From NCBI GenBank assembly GCA_038131595.1, contig JAYPPR010000008.1:682001-746000 (forward strand): a stretch of DNA of 64,000 nucleotides. The letters run 5' to 3'. The position numbers were made by a program, and so were the translations under genes. This document shows, piece by piece, positions 1 through 9,297 of the stretch; the stretch's first letter is position 1; each line of letters opens with the position of its first letter. Under the pieces are notes generated by a model. It made no database searches. It was given only the letters and a program-made list of their open reading frames with translations, and was not told the DNA's origin. This DNA is from UBA9926 sp038131595. Its GTDB lineage: Bacteria; Pseudomonadota; Gammaproteobacteria; Pseudomonadales; Azotimanducaceae.

Positions 1-153
1 GGCGTCGAACCTGTATTTCCTGCGTTTTGTACTGGAGCGCTGAAATCACTCCCCACTGCCTCCTCCACCGCAAGCCGTCAGGATCAGCGCGATGGGCAAA
101 AGAATCGACGACGAGAAGCGTTTAATCATTGAATTGCTTCTAAACATAACCAT
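1..153 (-). CDS. Partial lipoprotein, apparent frameshift at a G-run
   Basis: The visible N-terminus is a lipoprotein signal: a basic MIKR-type start, a hydrophobic stretch and an LTAC lipobox followed by GGGGSG. Read as is, a stop occurs at 46-48. If one G of the minus-strand run at 51-54 is removed, the frame continues as GSDFSAPVQNAGNTGST to the window edge, a typical polar linker after a lipobox. I chose the ATG at 151-153 because AGAGAAG lies just upstream; a downstream in-frame ATG at 127-129 is also possible. The function is unknown because the body of the protein lies outside the window. The residue after Cys is Gly, which suggests outer-membrane sorting. Either a one-base sequencing error or a phase-variable homopolymer would explain the break. 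Confidence 0.55.
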
Positions 154-640
154 TACTTTTCTTCTCTGCGCTAAGGCCTCATATAACTTACATAGGATGA
201 GGGATAAAACAATCGGGTGACCGCGAATGGTCAACATTTTATGCCATCCGATTCCCCTTCCCATATTACCTTTCTCGTCCACGACAACCTCTTGATTCTC
301 ACTAACCGATTAAGGGGTTACTCATCTCTCTTACGGTTTTGCGTGCGCAGCTTCCAGTCTTATCCATTCGAATGAGGAGCTAGTGGCCATACGGTTCGGC
401 CTGCACCGAGACAATTTAAAGACCTTCTGCCTGCGTCGTCTAATAAACAGCAAGCGTAATCAAAGCTGGAGGTTTCAAAGTACCCCAGGCTAGCTAGCGA
501 GAACCTTAGACCGGAGGTACTTATACGGTAGCGAACCATAAAAAGGTGTCAGCCCTGCTATCAATAGCATCTAGATCCAGGAGTTAGACAGCAGATCAAT
601 CCTTTGGATATTCTGCAACGCCCGTAAGCAGGAAAACGCC
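154..640. other. Intergenic region with one short palindrome
   Basis: No convincing coding potential was seen on either strand. The only notable element is an inverted repeat at 218-233, TGACC-N6-GGTCA, about 65 bases upstream of the partial lipoprotein start. It could be an operator but has no family assignment. The region also supplies the leader of the nucleoside hydrolase gene. Confidence 0.4.
218..233. promoter_or_regulatory. Possible operator, TGACC-N6-GGTCA
   Basis: This is a perfect 5-base inverted repeat with a 6-base spacer, in the promoter-proximal region of the leftward partial lipoprotein. Such a short repeat can occur by chance. The regulator is unknown. Confidence 0.2.
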
Positions 641-1563
641 TTGGACGACACCACTCGCATCAGTCGGCTGCAATCACCAATTGGCACCGTTCGTATGGTG
701 CTTGATACGGACACAGCCAATGAAATCGATGATCAATTTGCGCTCGTCTGGGCGCTTTTATCCCCTGAGCGATTGAGTCTGGAAGCCATTTACGCGGCCC
801 CCTTTTACGCTGACTGGCATCCTGGATCCACCTCCCCGAGGATGGAATGGAGAAGAGTTACGCTGAGATTCTCAAGGTTTTGAGTCTCATGGATACGCCA
901 GTAACCACCCCTGTCTTCAAGGGATCAGCCGACTTCTTACCTGGTCATGGGCAGCCTGCGGCGGACAGCGATGCGGTTCAAGACTTGATCGAGCGGGCGC
1001 GTCAGCCAGGCTTGTTGTATGTGGTTTGCATTGGCGCGATCACCAACGTTGCGTCAGCGATTCTGCAAGCACCCGACATCATCGACGAGATCGTGGTGGT
1101 TTGGCTCGGCAGCCATGCCAGCTGGTGGCCAGACACGGCTGAATTCAACCACATGCAGGATATACCGGCAGCGAGGGTTATTTTTGACTCAGGTGTGCCG
1201 CTTATCCACATCCCATGCATGGGGGTTTCATCTCACTTGATCACATCGCCAGAGGAACTCGAAGTGAGCGCGAGGGGCAGTCGCATTGGCGACTTTCTGC
1301 ACGAGATAGTGCGCGACTACCCGGGGCGTCGCGGTGCCGGCTGGTCAAAAGTGATCTGGGACATATCGACAGTTGCCTGGCTGATCAACGAGAAGTGGGT
1401 GCCCTCGCAACTCGTGCATTCTCCGATCGCTCAGGATGACCGCACCTTCAGCTATAACAAGGATCGACATCTCATTCGCCAGGCCTACTACGTTCATCGC
1501 GACGTTGTGTTTCACGACCTCTTTAAGAAGCTCGCGCAGCATGCTCGTCAAGGCAACGGTTAG
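641..1563 (+). pseudogene. Inosine/uridine-preferring nucleoside hydrolase, frameshifted
   Basis: The protein would hydrolyse the N-glycosidic bond of ribonucleosides (IUNH family). The Ca-binding motif DTDTANEIDDQFA near residue 22 is the family signature, and the second part carries the usual core from GSADFLPGHG through NHMQDIPAARVIF to the C-terminus. The frame breaks inside the C-run at 834-837. Adding one C joins TSP to EDGMEKSY, a typical nucleoside hydrolase junction, and gives 307 residues, the normal family length. The start is a TTG at 641 preceded by AGCAGGAAAA. No signal peptide is seen, so it should be cytosolic. The gene stands alone, with no purine or pyrimidine salvage neighbours. 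The break may be a sequencing error or genuine inactivation. Confidence 0.75.
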
Positions 1564-1854
1564 CCACTCGCTAGGACCACTGGTGACCAAGCAAATCTTG
1601 CGCAAACGTGAATCAAGCATTCGGTGAGATGCTTCAAAAAGTATGACCGTTGAGCGTGAGCTGGGAATGGTTTGGGCACAAAACGTCGCGTTGGTGAAGA
1701 CCGGCTTTCGGCATTTCGCCTCGCGAATTGCCTTTCGCCCTTCATGTTTGCGCTTCGCGCACAACCGATTGTCAGGGAATCGCCTCTCGCGATTTTCACC
1801 TTCGGCGAAAACGCTGTCAGCCTCCACTTTCTTCGCTCTGCGAAGAAAGTGAGT
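1564..1854. other. Intergenic region, structured in its second half
   Basis: The short open frames here do not resemble any family and overlap one another. The first 130 bases are featureless. From about 1710 to the tRNA there is a run of consecutive hairpins, described separately. Confidence 0.5.
1710..1851 (-). repeat. Array of five consecutive stem-loops beside tRNA-Met
   Basis: Five inverted repeats follow one another: 1710-1732 (9 pairs with one mismatch), 1749-1761 (TGCGC/GCGCA), 1778-1794 (AATCGC/GCGATT), 1793-1811 (TTTTCGCC/GGTGAAAA on the minus strand, one G-U) and 1825-1851 (a perfect 12-pair stem with a 3-base loop). Several share TTCGC-type arms. The strongest one begins four bases past the encoded CCA of the leftward tRNA-Met, so it may stop or process that transcript, but there is no T-run after it. 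It could also be a REP-like element or a small structured RNA. Nothing in it matches an RNA family I recognise. Confidence 0.45.
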
Positions 1855-1931
1855 TGGTAGCTACGGGTGGGCTTGAACCACCGACCTCAGCATTATGAAT
1901 GCTGCGCTCTAACCAGCTGAGCTACGTAGCC
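1855..1931 (-). tRNA. tRNA-Met (CAT), elongator type
   Basis: The minus strand folds as a complete cloverleaf: acceptor GGCTACG pairing with CGTAGCT (one G-U), D-arm GCTC..GAGC, anticodon stem CAGCA/TGCTG around loop TTCATAA (anticodon CAT) and T-arm GGTGG-TTCAAGC-CCACC. The CCA end is encoded at 1855-1857. A fully paired 1:72 position and a D-loop with GGTT fit the elongator rather than the initiator. No integrase or attachment duplication is seen next to it. Confidence 0.93.
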
Positions 1932-2068
1932 ACATTTTTGGATCGCGAATTGTCGGGTCTACCCTTCTACTTGTCAACTTAGGCTCGTGTTCAATAAGTA
2001 AGGTTCGGCCACTCTTGCGATACAAATAGACCGGCAAAAGCCTTTCGATTGAAAGCGCTAAGTGATGC

Positions 2069-3367
2069 TTAAGCCTCGACTTTAAACGGCAAATTTGCGT
2101 GCGCCACCTTCCCTTCGGGATCACGAACATACACAAACAATCGATAAGCGCCTGGCGCGTCAGGCGCACTCAGTATCGTTTCAGCGCTGGCTGACGCGAC
2201 GAGGCCTCGCAGAGTCGCTGGAATCACTTCGCGGTCACCGCCGATCTCTTTCGCTTGGCTCTCCTCCATCACGACCCATTCAATGGATAGTTGTTCGCTA
2301 TCTATATCACCCGCTTCGACCAAAATCGGATAGTCGGCACCAGGCTCAAGCAACACACTCTCCGAAGCCGCCTGATCATCCAAAAAGAGGCCGTCAATAT
2401 ACGGCGCCCGATTCTCCGGCCACTGCCCAGACCACAATTTTTGCGCAGCATCGACCGGTTCGGTGATCTCGCCGTTTAACGTGAACATGCCATACCAGGT
2501 GGGCGTTCTCTCCTGCTTTTGACCCCACAGAAAGACAAAGCTACCTAAGACCTGATCGGGGAATGGGGCGATAGCAAGCTGGTACCCTTTAAGGTAGTGA
2601 GCAGCCTTTTCTGTACTGGTCAACTCAAGGGGCGCTCCCCAATCCGTCTGGGGAAGTTCCCAATGACCGACGGTGCCCCACTCGGTAACCATAATCGGCA
2701 TATCAACACCGATGGAAGCGACATGCTCATGGAGCACCGTAAGCATTCCGTACACCTGGGTGCTCAGAAAATCGAGATCAGGTGCCCGGGTTTGAATCAG
2801 CGAATAGGTGTCCTCGCCCAATCCCGCAAGCGCCGTAGTTGTGGGGTGCAGACCATCCTCTTCATGAATCATCTTGGAAATATCGTTGACTGCATCCCAA
2901 ACTTTGGGATTGGTGTGCATCAGGTTCAATTCATTACCGATCATCCAACCAAGCAGCGCAGGATGGTTTTTATATTGACGAACAGCCGACCGTGCTCGCT
3001 CTAATTGCGCATTCACGGCATCGGTGTCGTCATAGTCAAACCCGAGCCGTTCGGGCGCGATATCGAGACACAGTAAAACCGTCATCCCGCGGGCGTGAGC
3101 CTCATCTAGCACACTGCCATCGCCAACCCCCCAGGTTCGAATGGCATTCGCGCCCAACGACTTGAGCAGATCGAGTTTGTACACATCACCGCCTGCACCC
3201 TTCACAAAATAAGGCTCACCGCCTCTCAAAAGCTGCCATCCAGTTGCAGTTTTTTGAATTTCGACCGGCACCGGCTGCCAGTCATTTTCCGGTTCCGAGG
3301 CCGAGGCAGCGGTAAAGCAGTGAGCAACAATTACCGCCAGAGTCAGTTGTTTAAATCGTTGAAGCAC
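2069..3367 (-). CDS. Exported clan GH-A glycoside hydrolase (GH2/GH5/GH158-like TIM barrel)
   Basis: This 432-residue protein has a cleavable signal peptide (basic start, hydrophobic core, cut near ASASEPEN). A single TIM barrel then carries clan GH-A hallmarks: IGNELNL, with the acid/base Glu after Asn, and VTEWGTVGHWE, with the probable nucleophile Glu. The last ~90 residues look like an Ig-like beta domain. It begins FVKGAGGDVYKLDLLKSLG, a pattern I associate with TIM-barrel enzymes labelled GH2 or GH158 in laminarin loci, but the family cannot be fixed by eye. The GTG start at 3367 follows AAGGA at good spacing. It is the last gene of the leftward cluster, 41 bases after the GH3 gene. It probably attacks imported glucan oligosaccharides in the periplasm. 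Confidence 0.75.
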   Translation of the reverse strand: MLQRFKQLTLAVIVAHCFTAASASEPENDWQPVPVEIQKTATGWQLLRGGEPYFVKGAGGDVYKLDLLKSLGANAIRTWGVGDGSVLDEAHARGMTVLLCLDIAPERLGFDYDDTDAVNAQLERARSAVRQYKNHPALLGWMIGNELNLMHTNPKVWDAVNDISKMIHEEDGLHPTTTALAGLGEDTYSLIQTRAPDLDFLSTQVYGMLTVLHEHVASIGVDMPIMVTEWGTVGHWELPQTDWGAPLELTSTEKAAHYLKGYQLAIAPFPDQVLGSFVFLWGQKQERTPTWYGMFTLNGEITEPVDAAQKLWSGQWPENRAPYIDGLFLDDQAASESVLLEPGADYPILVEAGDIDSEQLSIEWVVMEESQAKEIGGDREVIPATLRGLVASASAETILSAPDAPGAYRLFVYVRDPEGKVAHANLPFKVEA

Positions 3368-3408
3368 AGTGGTTCCTTATTCATCGTCACTATTGCGAGC
3401 ACTTAGGC

Positions 3409-5640
3409 TCAATATGAAGCGGTTTGGTCGCCAAGCGGCTCATCACCAATTTGTGAAGCGTCGAGATCCATCCGGCAACTCAGCCGAGCAGTCGAATCGC
3501 TACCAACAAACCACTCAAAACGCCCTGGCTCGACAAACCATGATCGGCCATCGTGGTAAGCCAAATCTTGAATACCCAGCTTGAATTCGACGCGGCGGGA
3601 TTCTTCAGGAGCAAGCATCACCTTTTCAAAGGCCTTTAGCTCACGCACAGGTCTCGCCACGCGCGCGACTGGATCTCGTAAATACAGCTGCACCGTTTCG
3701 ATCCCAGACCGATCACCGATATTGGTGACGCTCACTTCAATCGAGATGGTGAGTGTTTGCCCGGCACCCGCAACGCTCACTGCCAACTGGTCATAGTGAA
3801 AATCGGTATAGCTTTTGCCGAAACCAAAGGGAAAGAGCGGGCTAGGGTCAACGTCTAAATGGTAGGCCGTGTTACCGGTTGAATATTGCTTCGCCCCAAT
3901 CGGAATATCGTCAAGAAACTGCACTTCTCCCTTGAGCGGCGGTCGACCGGTATTCCCTCTTCCGTAGTAAATGGGAACCTGCCCAACGCTCCTTGGCAGC
4001 GTGACGGGCAATCGACCGCTGGGGTCTGCGTCCCCAAGGAGCAGGTCAGCCACCGCGGGACCAGTGCCCGACCCAGGATGAAAACAGAACAGCACCGCAT
4101 CTGCGCGCTCGACCACGTCGGCTAACTCGAGCGGCCGCCCGGCCAGAATCACAACAATGAGTTTTTCTGCAGCATCCGCCACCGCATCGAGCAGCTGAAT
4201 TTGATCGCCGGGCAAGTCCAGCCGACTTCGGCAGTGCGCTTCGCCCGATAAAATGGCTTCCTCTCCTAGCACCAATACGGTTTGGGCAGCTTTTGCTGCT
4301 ATGCCTGCGGCTTCTTCAATCCCGCCCTCATCCATGCCTCGACTATGGCTCAGCCCGGCACTATCCATGAGCGAACCTTGCCATCGCGCTTTCAGTGCTT
4401 CCAGGATCGAGACGGACACTTCCGGGTCAGCATCGAATGACCAGGTACCGAGCTGCTCTTCACGTTGATCCGCAAGAGGACCAATAACCGCCAGTGAATC
4501 GCTACGATTCATGATCGGTAGGGTGCCACCCTCATTCGTCAGCAAGACGCAGCTCTCGCTCGCTAGTTCTGTCGCACTGTGCAGCAGCGCATCAATCGCG
4601 GGCTCCATCGACTTCTTCTTTTGAGGCTCATGAAGACCTGCCAAGTGTTTGACCGTCAAAATTTCAAGTACCAAAGCATCGAGCTGCGCTAGATTCTCCG
4701 GATCCTCATCAACAAGCTCGGCAACAAAGCGCTCATAGAGACCACTCATCATATCGATATGAACGCCAGCATTGAGCCCGAGCTGCGCGGCCTCTTTTCC
4801 ATCTTCAGCCACCCCATGAATGGGCAGTTCCGCAAGCGCGGCCCAATCGCTCACGATGACCCCACTAAACCCTAGCTGGTCACGAAGGAACGTCTTAAGC
4901 AGTCGCTGATTCCCTGCGCCCGGCTGACCGTTGACGTCACTGAAACTCGGCATCACCGTCATGGCGCCCGCATCGAATGCCGCGGCAAATGGTGGGAAAT
5001 AAACATTGAACAGTTCAATGTCTGAAATATAGGTGCGGTTGTAATCCAAACCGCTCTCACTCGCCCCGTAACCGGCAAAGTGTTTAGGACAGGCAAGCAA
5101 AGATTCCTCGGGCGACGCCTGCAGGCCTCTGACAAACGCCCCAGCCATGACGCTGGTCAACCAAGCATCCTCACCAAACCCCTCCGCGATTCGACCCCAT
5201 CTTGGGTCGCGACAGACGTCCAGCATGGGTGCAAATGTCCAGTTAATCCCTCTCGACCGGGCCGCAGCTGCGGTCAACGTGCAAAACTCTTCGACCTTGG
5301 CTGGGTTCCAAGTGGCCGCAAGCCCGAGGGGAATGGGTGCCATGACTTCGAATCCGTGGACGACATCACGACCGACGAGCAGCGGAATACCCAATCGGCT
5401 CTCGCCTGCCGCCGCCTGAAGGGCGTCTATTTCAGTGGGATCGACCACATTCAGCACGCTGCCGACACGCCCGGCGGCAACCGCTTCCACTAGCGCTGCC
5501 GACGCTGAATCCTCTGAGACTTGATTCAACTGGCCGATCTTTTCCGATAGCGTCATCTTGGCGAGCACATCTTGTGCCCATGCGTCTGCCGCATGGTGAC
5601 GATCGGGGTCAAGCCCTTTCAAGGTACTGTGATGCCTCAT
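3409..5640 (-). CDS. GH3 beta-glucosidase
   Basis: The 743-residue protein has the three usual GH3 parts: the N-terminal TIM barrel with KHFAGYG substrate-site residues and the nucleophile motif VIVSDWAAL, the alpha/beta sandwich (VLVLGEEAILSGEAHCRS..DLPGDQ), and a C-terminal fibronectin III-like domain. It should remove glucose from the non-reducing end of beta-glucan oligosaccharides. No signal peptide is visible (it starts MRHHSTLKGLDPDRHHAADAW), so it appears cytoplasmic unless exported by another route. It starts 9 bases after the LacI-type gene stops and is almost certainly co-transcribed with it. The ribosome-binding site is weak, consistent with coupling. Confidence 0.9.
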   Translation of the reverse strand: MRHHSTLKGLDPDRHHAADAWAQDVLAKMTLSEKIGQLNQVSEDSASAALVEAVAAGRVGSVLNVVDPTEIDALQAAAGESRLGIPLLVGRDVVHGFEVMAPIPLGLAATWNPAKVEEFCTLTAAAARSRGINWTFAPMLDVCRDPRWGRIAEGFGEDAWLTSVMAGAFVRGLQASPEESLLACPKHFAGYGASESGLDYNRTYISDIELFNVYFPPFAAAFDAGAMTVMPSFSDVNGQPGAGNQRLLKTFLRDQLGFSGVIVSDWAALAELPIHGVAEDGKEAAQLGLNAGVHIDMMSGLYERFVAELVDEDPENLAQLDALVLEILTVKHLAGLHEPQKKKSMEPAIDALLHSATELASESCVLLTNEGGTLPIMNRSDSLAVIGPLADQREEQLGTWSFDADPEVSVSILEALKARWQGSLMDSAGLSHSRGMDEGGIEEAAGIAAKAAQTVLVLGEEAILSGEAHCRSRLDLPGDQIQLLDAVADAAEKLIVVILAGRPLELADVVERADAVLFCFHPGSGTGPAVADLLLGDADPSGRLPVTLPRSVGQVPIYYGRGNTGRPPLKGEVQFLDDIPIGAKQYSTGNTAYHLDVDPSPLFPFGFGKSYTDFHYDQLAVSVAGAGQTLTISIEVSVTNIGDRSGIETVQLYLRDPVARVARPVRELKAFEKVMLAPEESRRVEFKLGIQDLAYHDGRSWFVEPGRFEWFVGSDSTARLSCRMDLDASQIGDEPLGDQTASY

Positions 5641-5649
5641 GAGAGTCTG

Positions 5650-6678
5650 TTATCGACCTTGCGTCGACTGCCGGACAACCACGTCGCAGGAAAAGCGCGT
5701 GGGCCCATCATCAATCGATACGCCACCGACAGTTTTAATCAACCGATCAACCGCCGACCTCACCATCTGATGAATTGGCTGACGCACGGTGGTTAAGGGC
5801 GGCCAAATTCTCTGCGCCAGCGGAGTATCGTCAAACCCCACAACTGAGACGTCCTCGGGCACACTAATATTGCGTTCTCTTGCCTCAAACAAGACACCAG
5901 CAGCCATATCATCATTACTGGCGATGATCGCCGAGGGAGGCTCGGCCTGGTCAAACAGATGACGCGCCGCCAACCGGCCGGACTCAAAGTCGAAGTGCCC
6001 GGAGACGATCAACTCTCCATCGATCGTTATGCCATGCTCACGGCAAGCTCGCTCAAATCCAGCGAGCCGAAGCCCAGTTGCTCCGTGTGAATCAATGCCT
6101 TTAATGAATCCTACTCGAGTGTGACCTTGTTCCAACACGAGCGAAGTAATGGAGTGACTCGCGGCCTCATCATCGGCAAAAACCTGAATAAAATTGGGAT
6201 TCAGATCCCTCGGCGAGATTTGCGCAATCGGGACGTTTAAGTCCTCGAGCAGCATTTGTACGTCGCGAGAGTCAGCAAGCGGAACGGGCAGGACAATGCC
6301 CTCGAGACTCGACTGCCTGACAAAATCTCGAATCGTATCTAACAGCCTATTCTCTGGCTCAGTGATCGGGCGTAGCAGTAAGGAGTAGCCAGCTTGCTCG
6401 CAAGCGGCAAGGGCGCCGCCTAACACCTGTTTGATGTAACTGAATTCCTGCGGGTCTTGATACACCAATCCGATCGCATAAGACCGCTGACCCGATAATC
6501 CTCTCGCCGCCACATTGGGGCTATAGCCCAGCTTCTCAACAGCAACAAGCACCCGATTGCGAGTGTCTTGTTGGACGTTTGGCTCAGCATTGATGACGCG
6601 AGAGACGGTCTTAATCGATACGTCGGCAAGCCTTGCTACATCATGGATTGTTGGGCGCTTCCTCATGACAGAATTCAT
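5650..6678 (-). CDS. LacI-family transcriptional regulator
   Basis: The 342-residue protein has the LacI N-terminal helix-turn-helix (TIHDVARLADVSIKTVSRVIN, then the hinge helix PNVAARGLSG) and a periplasmic-binding-protein-like ligand domain ending in the usual dimer face. The start at 6678 has a strong GGGGGGAGAG upstream. It lies between the GH16 and GH3 genes, so the inducer is probably a glucan-derived sugar. The two perfect CG-centred palindromes at 9298-9317 and 9365-9378 are of the type LacI proteins bind and are the best candidate operators. Binding is inferred from position and sequence type only. Confidence 0.93.
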   Translation of the reverse strand: MNSVMRKRPTIHDVARLADVSIKTVSRVINAEPNVQQDTRNRVLVAVEKLGYSPNVAARGLSGQRSYAIGLVYQDPQEFSYIKQVLGGALAACEQAGYSLLLRPITEPENRLLDTIRDFVRQSSLEGIVLPVPLADSRDVQMLLEDLNVPIAQISPRDLNPNFIQVFADDEAASHSITSLVLEQGHTRVGFIKGIDSHGATGLRLAGFERACREHGITIDGELIVSGHFDFESGRLAARHLFDQAEPPSAIIASNDDMAAGVLFEARERNISVPEDVSVVGFDDTPLAQRIWPPLTTVRQPIHQMVRSAVDRLIKTVGGVSIDDGPTRFSCDVVVRQSTQGR

Positions 6679-6733
6679 GCGCTCTCCCCCCTTGCTCCAT
6701 CATGCCAATGACGGTGTGGAGCGCGCAATGGTT

Positions 6734-6753
6734 TGTCACACGCGTCAGTGACA
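6734..6753. promoter_or_regulatory. Possible operator upstream of the LacI-type gene
   Basis: The inverted repeat TGTCAC-N8-GTGACA lies 56 bases before the LacI-type start, in the 121-base gap after the GH16 gene. It differs from the main palindromes at 9298 and 9365, so it may serve another regulator. The match is short and could be chance. Confidence 0.25.
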
Positions 6754-6799
6754 TGAGCTGTCGCCGCCAGAGGCATTGGGAATCTAGGACTTCCCATCA

Positions 6800-8171
6800 T
6801 TAGCCACCTGCCACCTTTTGCAACGCCTCGGTAGAGCTAACGTCCTCATGGCGGTAAACCCGCGCATGCTCAATCTCCATCCTCACCGGAAAGATTGAAT
6901 CATCGATCGGACCACCCGCTCGTCCCCAAGCCCCACCGACCGCCACATTCAGGATCAAGTGAAAGGGATGATCAAATGGCCAAGCAGTCCAGTCTGCATT
7001 GGTTGGCTTTTGATATCGAAAGTAGTGGGTTCCATTCATATAAGCATCAATACGATCAGGCCCCCACACCAAGGAATAATCGTTGAAGGATTGATCAACA
7101 GGTGCAGCAACGATTCGCCCTTTGCGTTGCTCCCAGTTCACCCAGTAGCCGGCTTTGGTATGAACGGTCGCATGCACGTGATTCATCTGGTATCCAACAT
7201 GCTCCATGATGTCGATCTCTCCAGAATTGGGCCAGGCATCGCAATTTGCGACCCCTTGCCAGCGCTCGCCTTCTGCGCAGTTCGACGCGTACTTAAAAGG
7301 ATCCGATGGCAACATCCAGATCGCGGGCCACGTCCCTTGCCCCCCTGGTAGACGTGCACGCACATCGATCCGCCCGTACTGAATATCAACCTTGCCCTGG
7401 GTGGTGATTCGCGCGGAGGTATAAGTCGACGCGCCTTCACTCACTTGCCGATGCGCCTCGATAATGAGCTTGCCGTCCTCAACCCTTAGGTTTTCTTTGT
7501 TATCGGTATAGGCCTGGTCTTCATCATTGACTCTCCTTGGCTCCCATCGCTCGATGTTCCAAGAGGACAGGTCAAGCTCCGTACCTTCAAAGTTGTCTTC
7601 CCATACCAATGAGGACGGGTCCGGCTCGCCAAGTAAACGGGTAGGCTCAATTTCCAAAGCGCCCAATATGGGTTGGCCTTTGACCGGTACCAACCGAACG
7701 TCGAGCGCTCCGTCAGTCACTTCAATGTTGGGCAGCGTCACGGTTAGCGCAGACCTTGCTCTTCCATCCCGGAATAGCACCACATCGAGCGCATCTAGGT
7801 AGCTGAGTTTCCTCAACTGCGACTGCAAAGACGCGATCACCAGCTTTCACGTCATCATCCGGTTCCGCAAAATGAAGCGTTAAGGAGTAGCTCCCTTCCG
7901 GAACAGAGCGCCCGACTGAAATAGGGCCTTCTACGTAAGATTGATAAATCGCGGGATCATTGGAGCCAAAGATCTGATCAATACGCCCTCGGCGAAGCGC
8001 TCCCTCCACCTCGGCAGGACTAAAGGTTTTTCCATCGGACTGATCAACGCTCTCACCACCGACATTGAGTCGATAGGTGTCTCGTGCCTCGCTCAGGGGC
8101 ATATCCGCCTCGCACCCAATTAACACTGCGAAGGCAACACACGCCATCACACGCGACATTCTGAATGTCAT
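6800..8171 (-). pseudogene. Malectin-domain + GH16 laminarinase-like lipoprotein, frameshifted
   Basis: The N-terminal frame (from 8171, RBS AAGGGGA) has a lipobox VLIGC with Glu at +2, then a malectin-like carbohydrate-binding domain (YRLNVGGESVDQSDG...LHFAEPDDDVKAGDRVF). The second frame finishes that domain (LDALDVVLFRDGRARSAL) and continues into a GH16 catalytic domain with the beta-bulge active site GEIDIMEHVG (nucleophile and acid/base Glu), as in endo-beta-1,3-glucanases. One extra base near 7797-7806 separates the frames; without it the protein would be 456 residues. It lies 53 bases after the LytTR gene and 121 before the LacI gene, all leftward. If intact it would cut glucan at the cell surface. 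I cannot tell a sequencing error from true inactivation. Confidence 0.8.
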
Positions 8172-8224
8172 CTTTCAGAGATCCCCTTTCTTTCAATTCC
8201 GAGCTGAGCGCCCGAGGAAGCGAC

Positions 8225-9061
8225 CTATCCAAACACCTTGCGGACAGCGTCTCGATAGTTGCGACTGACCTTCAACTGCTTTCCAGTTGTCAGTTCTAGC
8301 AATCCAGCGCCCTTTGGGAGCGCCGTTATGCTGACGATCTTGTCTACATTAACGACTGTCGAGCGGTGGATTTGAACAAACCCACAGGGGTCAAGCTTTT
8401 GAATCAGCTCCCGCATCGTGCTTCGCATGACGAGCGTTTCACCCTGCGCATGAATACACATGTAGTCTCCAGCGGCATCAACCCAGTCGATGTCATCAAA
8501 CCGAACCACCTTGATAACGCCGCTGTCTCGCACGAGTAATTTGCGACGCATCCGATCTTTTTGGCCACTGTCTGCGTCGATCACGACCTCGTCTTTTAGC
8601 GAGTCGGCGGATGGCAAATACTCACTCTCATAGCCTCGTCGTCGACGCTGATAAATTCTCTCTCGCGCCCGTTGCACGGTCCGGCTTAAGCACGACTCAT
8701 CGAGTGGGGCCGCGTTGTACTCGAAAATCTGCACATCAAGACTGGTGGCATCCCAGTTGGACTTGCCGGTAATGAAAAGAATCCTCGTTTCAGCATTGGT
8801 TTGGAGCGCCTGGGCCACTTCCATCGCACTGTAACCATCAATTTGGGTATCAATGAATAGGAGATCTGGTTTCTGCTGCAGACAGGCACGGAGGGCTTCC
8901 TTACCACTTGAGCACTCAGCGATCACGTCGACACCGGGGGTCTGGTTCACCATGGATCGGACCTGAGTCATGACCTCGGGTCGGCCACAGGCAACAACTG
9001 AGTGAAGGGTGCTGTTGGCAATGGCCGGTGTCAATCGAGTTTGGGCAGCAGTTGACGCCAT
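8225..9061 (-). CDS. LytTR-family response regulator with degenerate receiver
   Basis: This 278-residue protein has an N-terminal receiver-like fold and a C-terminal LytTR DNA-binding domain (VVRFDDIDWVDAAGDYMCIHA...FVQIHRSTVVNVDKI). The receiver keeps an Asp at the phospho-site position (LLFIDTQIDG). It lacks the acidic pair normally found after the first strand (it reads VVACGRPEV), and the conserved Lys of the LLKP motif is Ala (EYNAAPLDE). Phosphorylation by a kinase is therefore doubtful, and no histidine kinase lies nearby. The start at 9061 has AGGGAG seven bases upstream; the longer open frame to 9139 lacks such a site. It heads the leftward glycosidase cluster and probably co-regulates it. 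Confidence 0.88.
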   Translation of the reverse strand: MASTAAQTRLTPAIANSTLHSVVACGRPEVMTQVRSMVNQTPGVDVIAECSSGKEALRACLQQKPDLLFIDTQIDGYSAMEVAQALQTNAETRILFITGKSNWDATSLDVQIFEYNAAPLDESCLSRTVQRARERIYQRRRRGYESEYLPSADSLKDEVVIDADSGQKDRMRRKLLVRDSGVIKVVRFDDIDWVDAAGDYMCIHAQGETLVMRSTMRELIQKLDPCGFVQIHRSTVVNVDKIVSITALPKGAGLLELTTGKQLKVSRNYRDAVRKVFG

Positions 9062-9297
9062 GAATGTTCTCCCTATTCCTTTAGGTTCGTTCCTATCGCA
9101 ATGATCACTCGGCCATTCGGCAACGCTTTTCGGCACCAAGCCCTAGCAACTTCTCCTGGCGATGCCAGTCATTTCGACAACGTTCACCGCCAAAATAACC
9201 ATTGATAATCAGCCTTGCACCAAGCCTCACAACTTGGGTTGCTACGAGCATTGATACAAGTTACTACATTACAAGCACTACAAGCATTGCTACAAAC

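Noticed and set aside
1345..1827. Minus-strand open frame of 160 codons opposite the nucleoside hydrolase
   Set aside because: It is antisense to a clear enzyme family and shows no protein features; it is a shadow frame.
1855..1931. Genomic island attachment site at tRNA-Met
   Set aside because: No integrase, direct repeat of the tRNA 3' end or other mobile gene is visible in the window.
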